Shown: positions 16,988 to 28,367, counted from the stretch's first letter. The stretch is 64,000 nucleotides of DNA from Streptomyces actinomycinicus (GCF_016741775.1 NZ_JAERRK010000001.1:434001-498000); one strand, 5' to 3'. The notes: generated from the sequence alone by a model not told the origin. Translations and numbers: made by a program.

Positions 16988-18188
16988 CGCCGAGCGTGGC
17001 GGACCGGGTTCTCGGCAACGATGTCCGGGTCACCGCCAGGAAGAGGGCGCCTGCTCCTCCGTAGAGGGCCGAGAGCGTCAATTCCGCTCCTTCGAGCCGC
17101 AGTTCGGGCCGCCCGTCGCCGTGCGGCACCCACCACGGGGCGTACGACCAGAAGACCAGCAGCGTGCCCAGGGCCGCCGCCCGGTGCCCGCGCGTCCACA
17201 GGAGCAGCACCAGCGGCACGCACCACACCCAGTGGTGAGTCCAGGACACCGGGCTGACCAGCAGGGCGGTGAACGCGCACGCGCACACCGCCCACGCGTG
17301 CCGCCCCCGCAACTCCGCCCGTACGGCCACCGCGAGGCCCAGGACGGCCGCCAGGGCCGCGCAGACGATCCAGAGGGCACCCGGGTCGGCCGTGTGCAGA
17401 ACGCGGGACAGGACGCCGCGCAGGGCCTGGTTGGCGGCCTCCTCCGCACGGCCGACCCGGTCCGTCCGGAAGAGGACGTCTGTCCAGAACCGCCACGAGT
17501 CGTGCGGCAGGACGGCCGCCGCGAGCAGGGTCGCCCCGGCGAACGCGAGGGCCGCCCCGCGCGCGTGCCGCAGCCACGGGGCCCCGTCCCGGCCTGTCAG
17601 CCGGGCCGCGAGGCCCGTGGCGAGCAGGAACACCGGGAACAGCGCGGGCGTCAGCTTGACCGCTGCGGCCAGCCCCAGACCCATCCCCGTCCAGCGGTCG
17701 TACCCTCCGGCGGGCCTGCGGGTGAGGTCCCACAGCACCAGGACGGCCAGCAGCAGGTTGACCTGGCCGTAGCGCAGTGTCGTCCAGACCGGCTCGCACC
17801 AGACGGCGACCGCCGCGGCCCACCAGACGGTCTCCACGCGCGCGGAGCCGACGAGTTTCAGCGACAGCCGCACGAACAGCACCAGCAGCACGAGGTTGGC
17901 TGTCGTCGCCAGCGCGCGCAGGAGCGCGACGTCCAGCAGGGGCAGCGGGGCGAACAGCAGGGCGGCGAAGGGCGGGTAGGTGGAGGGCAGCCGGGCCGCC
18001 GTCGCCCGCAGGGCGTACAGGTCGCCGCCGGCGCACACGACGGCGCCCTCGGCCCGGTAGACCATCAGATCGATCATCGACACGTGCGCGGCCCGCTGTG
18101 CGGCCCAGAACGCCGTGAAGGACACCAGGCACACCACCAGGGCGACCGTGACCCGGCGGCGGCCTGCGGACGGCGTGATCACGGTCAT
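16977..18188 (-). CDS. GT87-type polyprenyl-phosphate mannosyltransferase (DUF2029)
   Basis: A polytopic protein of 403 residues with about ten hydrophobic segments. GT87 enzymes transfer mannose from polyprenyl-phosphate-mannose outside the membrane. Visible features are the early acidic DLMVYRAEGAVVCAGGDLY block, STYPPFAALLFAPL, and VSPVSWTHHWVWCVPLVLLL, the HHW-type motif of the family. ATG 18188 is chosen because TAATGT ends 7 nt upstream; the frame extends upstream into the tRNA but without a ribosome site. It lies between the two tRNA-Ala copies and overlaps the zinc-ribbon gene tail to tail. Confidence 0.85.
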   Translation of the reverse strand: MTVITPSAGRRRVTVALVVCLVSFTAFWAAQRAAHVSMIDLMVYRAEGAVVCAGGDLYALRATAARLPSTYPPFAALLFAPLPLLDVALLRALATTANLVLLVLFVRLSLKLVGSARVETVWWAAAVAVWCEPVWTTLRYGQVNLLLAVLVLWDLTRRPAGGYDRWTGMGLGLAAAVKLTPALFPVFLLATGLAARLTGRDGAPWLRHARGAALAFAGATLLAAAVLPHDSWRFWTDVLFRTDRVGRAEEAANQALRGVLSRVLHTADPGALWIVCAALAAVLGLAVAVRAELRGRHAWAVCACAFTALLVSPVSWTHHWVWCVPLVLLLWTRGHRAAALGTLLVFWSYAPWWVPHGDGRPELRLEGAELTLSALYGGAGALFLAVTRTSLPRTRSATLGVKP

Positions 18189-18195
18189 GAAGCCG

Positions 18196-18201
18196 ACATT
18201 A
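18196..18201 (-). promoter_or_regulatory. Putative -10 box of GT87 gene
   Basis: Read on the minus strand, TAATGT ends 7 nt before the ATG at 18188; no Shine-Dalgarno sequence is seen. Confidence 0.45.
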
Positions 18202-18232
18202 GCTGCCATATCGGTGCGAGGCTGAAACCGAT

Positions 18233-18261
18233 TTGGTGCTGCGTCCCCGGGCCTGTAATGT
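18233..18261 (+). promoter_or_regulatory. Putative promoter of tRNA-Ala copy 2
   Basis: TTGGTG (18233-18238), 17 bases, TAATGT (18256-18261), 41 bases before the tRNA. Confidence 0.55.
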
Positions 18262-18302
18262 TTACGTCGTCGCCAGGGGAACCGGGCGGAACAACAGAAC
18301 AA

Positions 18303-18375
<73 letters not shown>

Positions 18376-18382
18376 CAGAAGT

Positions 18383-18417
18383 CGAAGGCGGACCATCCGA
18401 TGGATGGTCCGCCTTCG
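18383..18417. terminator. Perfect 16-bp hairpin after tRNA-Ala copy 2
   Basis: Arms 18383-18398 and 18402-18417 pair without mismatch around a 3-nt loop, eight bases after the tRNA. Confidence 0.85.
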
Positions 18418-18451
18418 GCGTGTTGTGCAAGACGTCACAGCGGGACGAGAG

Positions 18452-18560
18452 GGCGGGACGAGGGACGGAAAGAGAGGGCGTAAGGGCAGGGCGTGACGAG
18501 GGGCGGAGCGAGAGGGTGTAAGGGGACGGCGTGACGAGGGGCGGAGCGAGAGGGCGGGTC
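18452..18560. repeat. 38-bp tandem repeat, three copies
   Basis: Units starting GGCGKGACGAGGG at 18452, 18490 and 18528 show an exact 38-bp period. The last unit runs into the hairpin at 18553. It fills the gap between the tRNA terminator and the end of the NuoF-like gene; no coding function is seen. Confidence 0.85.
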
Positions 18561-18581
18561 ACCCCGGCCGGGTGACCCGCC
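18553..18581. terminator. Perfect 12-bp hairpin terminator of the NuoF-like operon
   Basis: Arms 18553-18564 and 18570-18581 (GGCGGGTCACCC and its complement) with a 5-nt loop. It lies 12 bases beyond the minus-strand stop. Confidence 0.8.
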
Positions 18582-18593
18582 CCCTCCGTGCGT

Positions 18594-20204
18594 TCAGCGG
18601 CCCAGGGCGCGCCGCCCCCGTCCCTGGGAGAGGACCGGAAGATTCCGCGTCGGTGCCTGCCCGCGCGTGTCCTCCTCGATCCGCAGGGCCAGCGCCGGAC
18701 AGCGGCGCACCGCGCGCAGCGCCTTCGCCTCCGCGTAACGCGGCACCTGCGCCTGGGCGACGGTCGGGAAGCCGTCGGCACCCAGTTCGAACACCTCCGG
18801 GAGGATGTCCGCGCACAGCCCGTGCCCCCGGCACAGCGTCCAGTCGACGTAGATCTTCTGGCGGCTGCCGCCCGTGTCCTCGGGCTCTGCGCCGCCCGTG
18901 ATGCCCGCTGGGGCCCTGCCTCCCTCGAAGAGCGGCAGAACGCCCTCCACGGGCCTCCCGCAGCCGTTCCCGAGGACGTGGGCGGCCAGGTCGTCCGTGA
19001 ACGCCTTGATGGTCGATTCCAGGAACATCGCCGAGCCGTCCGGGTGCGAACACGCCCCGCGCCGTTTGACGTTCTTCGCGACCTGCTTGAGCGCTTCCAG
19101 GGCGGCCGGTCCGCCGCCGTTGAGGATGTCCTCCAGCCCGCGTGCGGCGGCGGGCAGTCCGAGGTAGCAGGGGCCGCACTGGCCGGCGCTCTCCTCCGCC
19201 AGCCACTGCGCCACCCGCAGTGACTCACCCAGCGGGCAGGTCTCCTGGCTGATGGGCAGGATCGCGCCCGCGCCCAGCGAACCGCCCACCGCGTCGAGCG
19301 AGTTGCGCGAGACGATCGCCTCGTCGACGGTCGCCGCATCGATCCACTTGCCGTGATAGCCGCCGGTCAGCACGCCCTGCGGCACCGGCGGGGCGCCCGC
19401 CAGCTGCAGTACGTAGCGCAGCGGCACGCCCGTGGGGACCTCGAGCACCATCGGGCGGGCGACGGCGCCGGACACGGTGAGCATGACGGTGCCCGGCTCG
19501 TCGTACAGGCCGGTGTTGCCGTAGCGCTCCGGTCCGATCCGGGCGGCGATGGCCAGCTGCGCGAACGTCTCCGCGTTCGACAGCAGCGTGGGCGCCCCGC
19601 CGACGCCGGTCTGCGAGGCGCTGATCTTGCGGCCGGGCGGGATCGCCGGGCCGCCGTCGATCGAGCGGATCAGCGAGGCGGCGGCGCCGGTGACCATGCG
19701 GACCGGATTGCGCTGCACCCACGCGCGTAGCGCCGATCTACGGCTGTTGCTCAGACCGCGTTCGGCGAGCGCTGCCTCCATCGAGCGCTGTGTGGACTCC
19801 CGGGTGACGCCGATGACGAGCGTGCGGGCGCCGAGCGCCTCGGCGCACAGCAGCGCGCCGTCCAGGATCAGGTGCGGCGCACGGTTGATGAGCACCGTGT
19901 CCTTGCGGCAGGCCGGTTCGTCCTCGCTGCCGTTGACCACGACGACCGGCCGCACCCCGCGCTTGATCGCCGACTCGGCGACCGAGCGCAGCTTCTTGTG
20001 GAAGGGGAAGCCGGCGCCGCCGCGGCCCTTGAGATTGATGCGTTCGGCGAGCTGGGCGAGCTGCTCACCGCCGAGGGGGTCGAGCGGCCCGTGCACCTTC
20101 AGGTGCATGGGCAGATCGAGTCGCTCCACAAGGTCGAAGCCCGACGTGAGCTGAGGAAGCCCGACCACGCGGACTTCTGGGACGTCGGGCAGGGCCTCGT
20201 TCAC
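18594..20204 (-). CDS. NuoF-like flavoprotein fused to a [3Fe-4S]-type ferredoxin
   Basis: A 536-residue soluble oxidoreductase. The FMN-site motif GRGGAGFPFHKK (60-71) and NGSEDEPACRKD (91-102) mark the NuoF/HoxF fold, followed by an SLBB region. The iron-sulphur motif usually written ESCGxCxPC reads ESAGQCGPC (338-346): the first cysteine is alanine, while C343, C346 and C385 remain and C323 might replace it. The C-terminal ferredoxin has only three cluster cysteines (C458, C464 in CRGHGLC, C502 in RCP), as in [3Fe-4S] ferredoxins of actinobacteria. GTG 20204 overlaps the upstream stop by four bases. Electron transfer from NAD(P)H through FMN and clusters to the neighbouring membrane cytochrome is inferred. 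Confidence 0.88.
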   Translation of the reverse strand: MNEALPDVPEVRVVGLPQLTSGFDLVERLDLPMHLKVHGPLDPLGGEQLAQLAERINLKGRGGAGFPFHKKLRSVAESAIKRGVRPVVVVNGSEDEPACRKDTVLINRAPHLILDGALLCAEALGARTLVIGVTRESTQRSMEAALAERGLSNSRRSALRAWVQRNPVRMVTGAAASLIRSIDGGPAIPPGRKISASQTGVGGAPTLLSNAETFAQLAIAARIGPERYGNTGLYDEPGTVMLTVSGAVARPMVLEVPTGVPLRYVLQLAGAPPVPQGVLTGGYHGKWIDAATVDEAIVSRNSLDAVGGSLGAGAILPISQETCPLGESLRVAQWLAEESAGQCGPCYLGLPAAARGLEDILNGGGPAALEALKQVAKNVKRRGACSHPDGSAMFLESTIKAFTDDLAAHVLGNGCGRPVEGVLPLFEGGRAPAGITGGAEPEDTGGSRQKIYVDWTLCRGHGLCADILPEVFELGADGFPTVAQAQVPRYAEAKALRAVRRCPALALRIEEDTRGQAPTRNLPVLSQGRGRRALGR

Positions 20205-21472
20205 TTAAAGCCTCCGGAAGGCGTGTTCCAAGGTTCGCCCGAACCCGGTGCCTCGTAGGACGAGCCGGGCAGCGTTTCGGTGGCGGGACCGCTGTTGTAC
20301 GTGTCACTCGGGTTGTACGTGCCGTAGAGGCCGTTTGTCTCACCGGTGTCGTACACGTCACTTCCGCCGTATCCGCCGGCGCCCGGATTGCCGTAGGCCG
20401 GGATGTTGTATCCGGTGTCCTGCAGCGGGTCGTAGGCGGACGGCGGGGCCTCGCCGACCGGCGGCGGGGACGGGATCGGCCAGCTGCCCGAGGTGCTGGA
20501 GGGGCCGTCCACGCGCGGGACGGCCTCCGTGGCCTGGAGGTCCAGCGGGAGGTCCATGCGGGCGGTCTGGGCGGCCGTGAAGGGCTGCTGGGGGCGGCCC
20601 GGGGTGGACACCGCGCGGTAGGCGGCCGCGAAGCCGGAGGCGGGCTCGGCGGCCGGGGTCTGGTAGAGCGGACCGGAGGCCGTCGCGGCTGCCGGCCTCG
20701 GCTCACGGCGGGCCTCGAAACCGGGCATCCCGGACTCGGACGCCCGGGAGCGGCTCGCGTCCAGCTCGTCGAGTCCGGGCCGCTCGGAGCTGCCCAGCAG
20801 CGCCACCAGCCGGTCGGCGACCTTGCGCTTGACCGGGCGCGGGGCCGCGCGGAGCGCGAGGGCGCCCATCACGCCGAGCAGGGAGAGGCTGTAGAGGATC
20901 ACGAAGATCGGCTTGGCCGCGCGACCCGCGTAGAGGCCGTGGATCAGCGCCGCGCACCAGGCCGGGTAGGCCAGCATGTGCATGGCCCGCCAGCGGGCGG
21001 CGACCGGGGCCGGGGTGGCGAAATTGCTGCGCAGGGCGCCGGTGATGCCGACGAAGATCATCAGCAGGCCGGCCAGCGAGCCCAGCCCGATCAGACCGCC
21101 GATCCCGGTGAGGCCGAGCGAGAACGGGATGATCGCGGCGATCAGCTGGGTGTGGTCCATCGCGATCTTCGTGGTGATGTGCAGCAGCAGGAACGCGATC
21201 GAGGCGACCGCGGTCGTCCGGTGCACCGCCTGGCCGACGATCCGCTGGCGTGTGTTCAGGAAGATCCGGTCCTGGGCGAACAGGCCCCAGATCACCGAGC
21301 AGCTCAGCGAGACGAGGGACAGCACGCCCGCGCCGAAGTTCAGGAAGTCGCGGAACTGGCTGCCTCCGACCAGCACGACCACGGGTATCAGCAGCAGGAC
21401 TACGGCGGACGCCACCCCATAGGCCGACCGGCCGGGTTTGGGGAGCGAGCTGGTACTACGACGAGGGTTCAT
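20201..21472 (-). CDS. Ferric reductase-like transmembrane cytochrome b protein
   Basis: A 423-residue protein with about six membrane helices in residues 17-215, followed by a long disordered tail rich in Pro, Gly, Tyr and Ser (230-423) with NPGAGGYGGSD-type segments. Candidate haem ligands are the histidines in QAVHRTTAVASIAFLLLHI and in MHMLAYPAWCAALIHGL, pairs spaced as in ferric reductase/NOX-type domains. ATG 21472 has GGAG eight bases upstream. The 3' end overlaps the NuoF-like gene (GTGA), so both are made together. The FAD/NAD domain of classical ferric reductases is missing; the partner protein may supply it. Confidence 0.87.
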   Translation of the reverse strand: MNPRRSTSSLPKPGRSAYGVASAVVLLLIPVVVLVGGSQFRDFLNFGAGVLSLVSLSCSVIWGLFAQDRIFLNTRQRIVGQAVHRTTAVASIAFLLLHITTKIAMDHTQLIAAIIPFSLGLTGIGGLIGLGSLAGLLMIFVGITGALRSNFATPAPVAARWRAMHMLAYPAWCAALIHGLYAGRAAKPIFVILYSLSLLGVMGALALRAAPRPVKRKVADRLVALLGSSERPGLDELDASRSRASESGMPGFEARREPRPAAATASGPLYQTPAAEPASGFAAAYRAVSTPGRPQQPFTAAQTARMDLPLDLQATEAVPRVDGPSSTSGSWPIPSPPPVGEAPPSAYDPLQDTGYNIPAYGNPGAGGYGGSDVYDTGETNGLYGTYNPSDTYNSGPATETLPGSSYEAPGSGEPWNTPSGGFK

Positions 21473-21722
21473 GGGGGCAACTCCGAGCAGTTTCGGGAAA
21501 GCGGTCCCGCTGCCGCACTCTAAGTGGCGCCATACCGATCAGTACGGGGTTTGAGTTATTGCGTTGTTATCAACGGACAATGCGACTGGGGCGGTGTCCC
21601 TTAGGGGACGGTACGCGAAGTAATCATTGACCTTCGTTCAGTTCCGGCGGGCTTCGTGACATGTCCATCAGGGATACGGAAGCGCGTCGCGGCTTGCTCA
21701 AGGGCTGCGGTACCCTACCGAC

Positions 21723-21761
21723 ATGCGTGCCGTACGCCTTCTGCTTAGCGGGCCGCGCTGA
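21723..21761 (+). CDS. leuS leader peptide, [12 protein letters not shown]
   Basis: Twelve codons, ATG to TGA, encoding [12 protein letters not shown]. The three Leu codons are CTT CTG CTT; CTT is rare in this genome's genes, which would heighten sensitivity to leucyl-tRNA supply. It has no ribosome site and appears leaderless. Its function would be regulatory, through ribosome position rather than product. Confidence 0.7.
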   Translation: MRAVRLLLSGPR

Positions 21762-21807
21762 TCAGTACCGACCCCCGGTCAGCCGTGAGGTCGGCATCGG
21801 CGCGGCG

Positions 21808-21832
21808 TCCCCTCCTGTGCGAGGGGATTTTT
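21808..21832 (+). terminator. Attenuator terminator hairpin before leuS
   Basis: TCCCCTC (21808-21814) pairs with GAGGGGA (21821-21827) across a 6-nt loop and is followed by TTTTTCG. It lies 42 bases before the leuS start. Confidence 0.8.
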
Positions 21833-21873
21833 CGTTTCCGCAGGCAGAGACGATCGATGGAGCTTTGAGGATC

Positions 21874-24747
<2,874 letters not shown>

Positions 24748-24799
24748 GTTGCGTGACCGCGTGATCGGCCTCGCCCGCGGCACCGGTGTGTGGTGGGCG

Positions 24800-24839
24800 T
24801 GACCGCCTGACCGCCTGACCGCGTGACCGCGTGACCGCG
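24800..24839. repeat. Octamer tandem repeat TGACCGCS, five copies
   Basis: Five exact 8-bp units after leuS, in an otherwise empty 288-bp gap (24748-25035) that also holds looser GTGATCG-type repeats. No hairpin or gene is seen there. Confidence 0.85.
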
Positions 24840-25035
24840 TGCTCTGCGGCGTCGGTGCGTGGCGGCGTGATCGAGACCGCGTGATCGTCGGTCGCCTGGT
24901 GCGGCCGGCGTCGGGGGTGTCGGGGTAGTCCCCTACGGGCAGGTTCGGGGTTCGGCCGGAACTCCGGGCCTGCCCGCTGCGTTTACCGTGGAGAGCGCAG
25001 CGGCTCGGGCCGTACCGGACAGGAGGAGGAGCGTC

Positions 25036-25755
25036 ATGGAGGTAGTGCTGGCCGTGTTCGCCCTGCTCTTCCTGGTCTTCGTCGGCCTGGGCGCGTACGC
25101 CACGGTCAAGGCCGTCGGCGCCGCCAAGCGCGGCGTGGACCGGACCGTCGCGCAGGCTCGCCGTACGGTCGAGGACCACACCCTGCGCGCCAAGTCCTTC
25201 GCCCAGATAGGACCGGCCGGCGAGATCGCCCAGCTGCGGCTCGCGTTGCGCACCTCGATGCGCGCCACGCAGGAAGCGCTGCACGCGGGCGCGGCCGAGG
25301 ACGATTCCCTGAAGGAGTCCCTCGGCCTCTTCGAGCGGCTCAGCGAACATGGCCGCGAGCTGGACGCCGACCTCAAGCGACTGGAGTCAGAACCGGACCG
25401 CGTGACGCTCGCCGCGCATCTGCCCGAGCTGCGCAGCCGCACCGAGCGCATCACCAAGTCCGCGGACTCCCTGCGCTGGGCCGCCCGCGACCGGGCCCGC
25501 CGCTTCGCCGACGACGACCTCGGCACCCTCAGCGCCCAGATCGACATCGAAGCAGGGGCCTTGCGCCACTGGACCGACGCCGCGCAGGCACCCGCGCAGC
25601 GGCCCGCCGCCGGTGCCCGGAACGCGCGGCCGACGCGGGCCGAGACGCCCGCTTCCGGGCCCGCCGAGGAGACGGGCCCCGAGGCGATCGCCCCGGCGTC
25701 CTGGCGCCCCACCACTCCCTGGCAGAAGAAGCCCCGTCCCGAGAGCACCACATGA
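25036..25755 (+). CDS. Membrane-anchored coiled-coil protein
   Basis: A 239-residue protein from ATG 25036, five bases after a strong AGGAGGAGGA site. One N-terminal helix (VVLAVFALLFLVFVGLGAYAT, about 3-23) is followed by a basic linker and a long helical, probably coiled-coil region (about 60-180). A Pro/Ala-rich tail ends in PWQKKPRPESTT. TACCGT, about 46 bases upstream, may be the -10 box. No enzyme motif is visible. A role as a membrane-linked scaffold is a guess. Confidence 0.85.
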   Translation: MEVVLAVFALLFLVFVGLGAYATVKAVGAAKRGVDRTVAQARRTVEDHTLRAKSFAQIGPAGEIAQLRLALRTSMRATQEALHAGAAEDDSLKESLGLFERLSEHGRELDADLKRLESEPDRVTLAAHLPELRSRTERITKSADSLRWAARDRARRFADDDLGTLSAQIDIEAGALRHWTDAAQAPAQRPAAGARNARPTRAETPASGPAEETGPEAIAPASWRPTTPWQKKPRPESTT

Positions 25756-25814
25756 GCGGGCCGCTCCAGGGCCGCACACCCGGGGCCGGGCTGCCGCGCG
25801 AGCACTACGCCAGG

Positions 25815-25820
25815 TAACCT
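25815..25820 (+). promoter_or_regulatory. Putative -10 box of DegV gene
   Basis: TAACCT ends 7 nt before the ATG at 25828; no ribosome site is seen. Confidence 0.45.
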
Positions 25821-25827
25821 CCAGCTC

Positions 25828-26673
25828 ATGTCCCGCCATGTCGCGATCGTCACCGATTCAACGGCCTACCTGCCGCCCCGGACGATGGAGCGCCACGGCA
25901 TCACCACGGTCCCGCTGACCGTGGTCCTCGGCGACCGGGCGCTGGAAGAGGGCACCGAGATCTCCACCCGCTCCCTCGCCCAGGCGCTGCAGAAGCGGCG
26001 GTCCGTCACCACCTCCCGCCCCAGCCCCCAGGTGTTCGCCGAGACCTACCGCCGGGTCGCCGAGTCCGGTGCGACCGGCATCGTCTCCCTGCACCTGTCC
26101 GCCGAGCTGTCCGGTACCCACGACGCGGCGGTCCTCGCCGCGCGCGAGGCGCCGGTGCCCGTGCGGGTGGTGGACACCGGAATGGTCGCGATGGCCCTCG
26201 GTTTCTGCGCACTCGCCGCGGCCGAGACCGCCGAGGCCGGCGGAACGGTCGACGAGGCCGTCACGGCCGCCGAGAAACGAGCCGCGGGGACGGCCGCCTA
26301 CTTCTACGTCGACACCCTCGACTATCTGCGCCGCGGCGGCCGTATCGGAGCCGCACAGGCCCTGCTCGGCTCCGCACTCGCCGTCAAGCCCCTCCTCCAG
26401 CTGGACGGCGGACGCATCGAGTTGCTGGAGAAGGTCCGCACGGCCTCCAAGGCGATCGCACGCCTGGAGGAGCTGGCCGCCGAGCGGGCGGGCAGCGCCG
26501 AGGTCGACATCGCCGTCCACCACCTCGCCGCCCCGGACCGCGCCGCCGCACTCGCCGACCGGCTGCGGGAACGCGTCCCGGGCCTGGCCGACCTGCATGT
26601 CAGCGAGGTCGGAGCGGTGATCGGGGCACACACCGGGCCGGGGCTGCTGGGCGCGGTCGTCTCGCCTCGCTGA
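25828..26673 (+). CDS. DegV family fatty-acid-binding protein (FakB-like)
   Basis: A 281-residue protein beginning VAIVTDSTAYLPP, the DegV N-terminal signature. SRPSPQVFAETYRR, the SLHLSAELSGT serine loop (about 90-100) and YFYVDTLDYLRRGGRIG (about 157-173) contact the bound fatty acid in known structures. In firmicutes such proteins (FakB) present fatty acids to the kinase FakA. No fakA is seen nearby, so only lipid binding is supported. Start ATG 25828 fits leaderless spacing. Confidence 0.93.
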   Translation: MSRHVAIVTDSTAYLPPRTMERHGITTVPLTVVLGDRALEEGTEISTRSLAQALQKRRSVTTSRPSPQVFAETYRRVAESGATGIVSLHLSAELSGTHDAAVLAAREAPVPVRVVDTGMVAMALGFCALAAAETAEAGGTVDEAVTAAEKRAAGTAAYFYVDTLDYLRRGGRIGAAQALLGSALAVKPLLQLDGGRIELLEKVRTASKAIARLEELAAERAGSAEVDIAVHHLAAPDRAAALADRLRERVPGLADLHVSEVGAVIGAHTGPGLLGAVVSPR

Positions 26674-26945
26674 CGCGGAAGCCGCCGGTTCCGGTGGCCC
26701 GTCAGGTTCCTGGCGCGGCACCGGTTCTGCAGCGGCGTTCTTCGGTCGCTGCCGCGGTCGTTGCTTCCGTCGTTGCTTCTGTCGTGGCTTTCGTCGCGGC
26801 TTCGGTCCGCCGGCGTGGTTCTGTCGCGGCCCAGGTCGCCCGTCAGCCGTGTGTCCTGGATCGCCTCACTCGTGTGGGTGGCGATGATTTCCACAACTCT
26901 CGGGTGATCCACGGGAATTGAGCAAGATCATTGCCGGATGGAGGA

Positions 26946-28367
26946 ATGCCCCATCCTCGTCGTATGGCACTTCGATCACGTTCACGCACGGCAACTCCGA
27001 CCAGCGGCCCGGGCCGTGGGCCCACCTCCGACGGCCGCGTGCGCCGTCGCCGATACACAGACGTACGCCGGTCCACCGATCACCGCCGATCCGCCGGCCA
27101 CCGCCGATCCACGGACCACCGCCGGGCCACCGAACAGCGCCGACCCGCCGGCCAGGAAGGGCCCGCCGTCCGTCGTACCCGGCACCGGTCGCCCGCGGCC
27201 GCGGACGAGCTGCGTCGACGGGCGGACCTCCTCTTCGGTGAACGCGCGGTGCAGTGGCGGGAATCGGGGAACGCGCCGCCGCACAGGGACGCTCCCACGG
27301 ATGCGGCCTCAGCGACGGCAGCCGTGAGGAACACGGAGGACAGGGAAGCCACGCGGGACGCGGGGGACGCGGGGGACGCGGGGGGCGTGGGGGGCGCGGG
27401 GAGCACGTGGGACGTCGGGGTCGCGGGGGGCACGCGGGACGTGGGGGACGTGGGGGACGCGGAGGGCACAGGAGGGGTCACTGTCGCATCCGTGCCGGCC
27501 ACGCCACCGGGCGAGGAAACGCCGCCCGCCTCGTTCGGCGGGGCCGGCATCGGCCGTGACGCGGGCCGTCCCCTCACCCCCGACCAGGCGCACGGCGGCA
27601 CGCCAGCGGCTCATCCCGTCGGTGGGATGCGGCCTTCCGAGTCGCGGGAACCCCGGGTCCCGGACTGGCGGGAGCGGACCGGAATGGCGCTGCGTGAGCG
27701 GATGCCGGTGTGGCTGCAGGCACGGTGCGGGGTGGAGCGGCGGGGCGTGCTGGCGCTCGCCGTGGTGCTCGTGGCCGCCGCCGTCTTCGCCGTGCAGCAC
27801 TTCTGGACGGGCCGGCCCCAGTCCGTGAGCGCTCCTCAGGTCGTGCGCGCGGGAACGCCCTTCGCCAAGAAGGAAGAAGGAGGCGGGGGCGGTGCGGCAG
27901 CGGTCCCGTCGACGACACCGGGTGCGGTGATCGTGGTGGACGTCAGCGGCAAGGTCCGGAAACCGGGGATCCGGCAGTTGCCTGCCGGCGCTCGGGTGGC
28001 CGACGCGCTGCGGGCGGCCGGCGGAGTGCGGTCCGGCGTGAGCACGGAAGGGCTCAACCGCGCCCGCTTCCTGGTCGACGGCGAACAGATCGTCGTCGGC
28101 GCCCCCGCCGGAGCCGCCGCTCCGCCCGCCCCCGCGGCGGGACCGCTGTCCGGACCGGCGGGCACAGGCCCCACGGCGCCGGTTTCCCTCAGCACGGCCA
28201 CTGTGGAGCAGCTCGACGCCCTTCCCGGAGTCGGCCCGGTGCTGGCTCAGCACATCATCGACTACCGCACCGAGCAGGGCGGCTTCCGCTCGGTGGACGA
28301 ACTGCGCGAGGTCAGCGGCATCGGCGACCGCCGCTTCACCGATCTGCGCGACCTGGTCCGGCCATGA
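26946..28367 (+). CDS. comEA: ComEA-family DNA-binding protein with expanded low-complexity N-terminus
   Basis: The C-terminal part has the ComEA layout: one membrane helix (LALAVVLVAAAVFAVQHFW, about 273-291), an SLBB domain (VDVSGKVRKPGIRQLPAGAR then VADALRAAGG) and a helix-hairpin-helix pair (SLSTATVEQLDALPGVGPVL, ISGIGDRRF-type end). ComEA binds DNA outside the membrane for uptake by ComEC. The cytoplasmic N-terminus (about 260 residues) is repeat-rich: HRRSTDHRR-type units and a run of D-A/V-G tripeptides. The start is uncertain (TTG 26931, ATG 26946 or ATG 26964) because GGAGGA directly touches ATG 26946. The stop overlaps comEC by four bases. Confidence 0.88.
   Translation: MPHPRRMALRSRSRTATPTSGPGRGPTSDGRVRRRRYTDVRRSTDHRRSAGHRRSTDHRRATEQRRPAGQEGPAVRRTRHRSPAAADELRRRADLLFGERAVQWRESGNAPPHRDAPTDAASATAAVRNTEDREATRDAGDAGDAGGVGGAGSTWDVGVAGGTRDVGDVGDAEGTGGVTVASVPATPPGEETPPASFGGAGIGRDAGRPLTPDQAHGGTPAAHPVGGMRPSESREPRVPDWRERTGMALRERMPVWLQARCGVERRGVLALAVVLVAAAVFAVQHFWTGRPQSVSAPQVVRAGTPFAKKEEGGGGGAAAVPSTTPGAVIVVDVSGKVRKPGIRQLPAGARVADALRAAGGVRSGVSTEGLNRARFLVDGEQIVVGAPAGAAAPPAPAAGPLSGPAGTGPTAPVSLSTATVEQLDALPGVGPVLAQHIIDYRTEQGGFRSVDELREVSGIGDRRFTDLRDLVRP
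27345..27475. repeat. GACGYGGGG nonamer repeats inside comEA
   Basis: Imperfect 9-bp units encode repeated Asp-Ala/Val-Gly tripeptides, so length changes would keep the reading frame. The region is almost free of A and T and is a likely site of slippage. Confidence 0.8.

Larger units (their letters stand above)
21711..21836 (+). promoter_or_regulatory. Leucine leader-peptide attenuator of leuS
   Basis: The parts follow in order: TACCCT (21711-21716), a leader ORF beginning 6 nt later (21723-21761) with three consecutive leucine codons, a hairpin CCGACC/GGTCGG (21768-21773 with 21789-21794), and a terminator hairpin with a T-run (21808-21832). This is the layout of ribosome-mediated transcription attenuation. 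When charged tRNA-Leu is scarce, stalling at the Leu codons would favour the upstream hairpin and read-through into leuS. Confidence 0.75.

Noticed and set aside
21661..21873. N-terminal extension of LeuS of 71 residues
   Set aside because: The stretch contains the attenuator and terminator; leucyl-tRNA synthetases normally begin near the ATG at 21874.
26694..26921. Possible 75-residue gene after the DegV gene
   Set aside because: It has no ribosome site, a low-complexity Val/Ala/Arg composition and short DNA repeats; it is better treated as non-coding.
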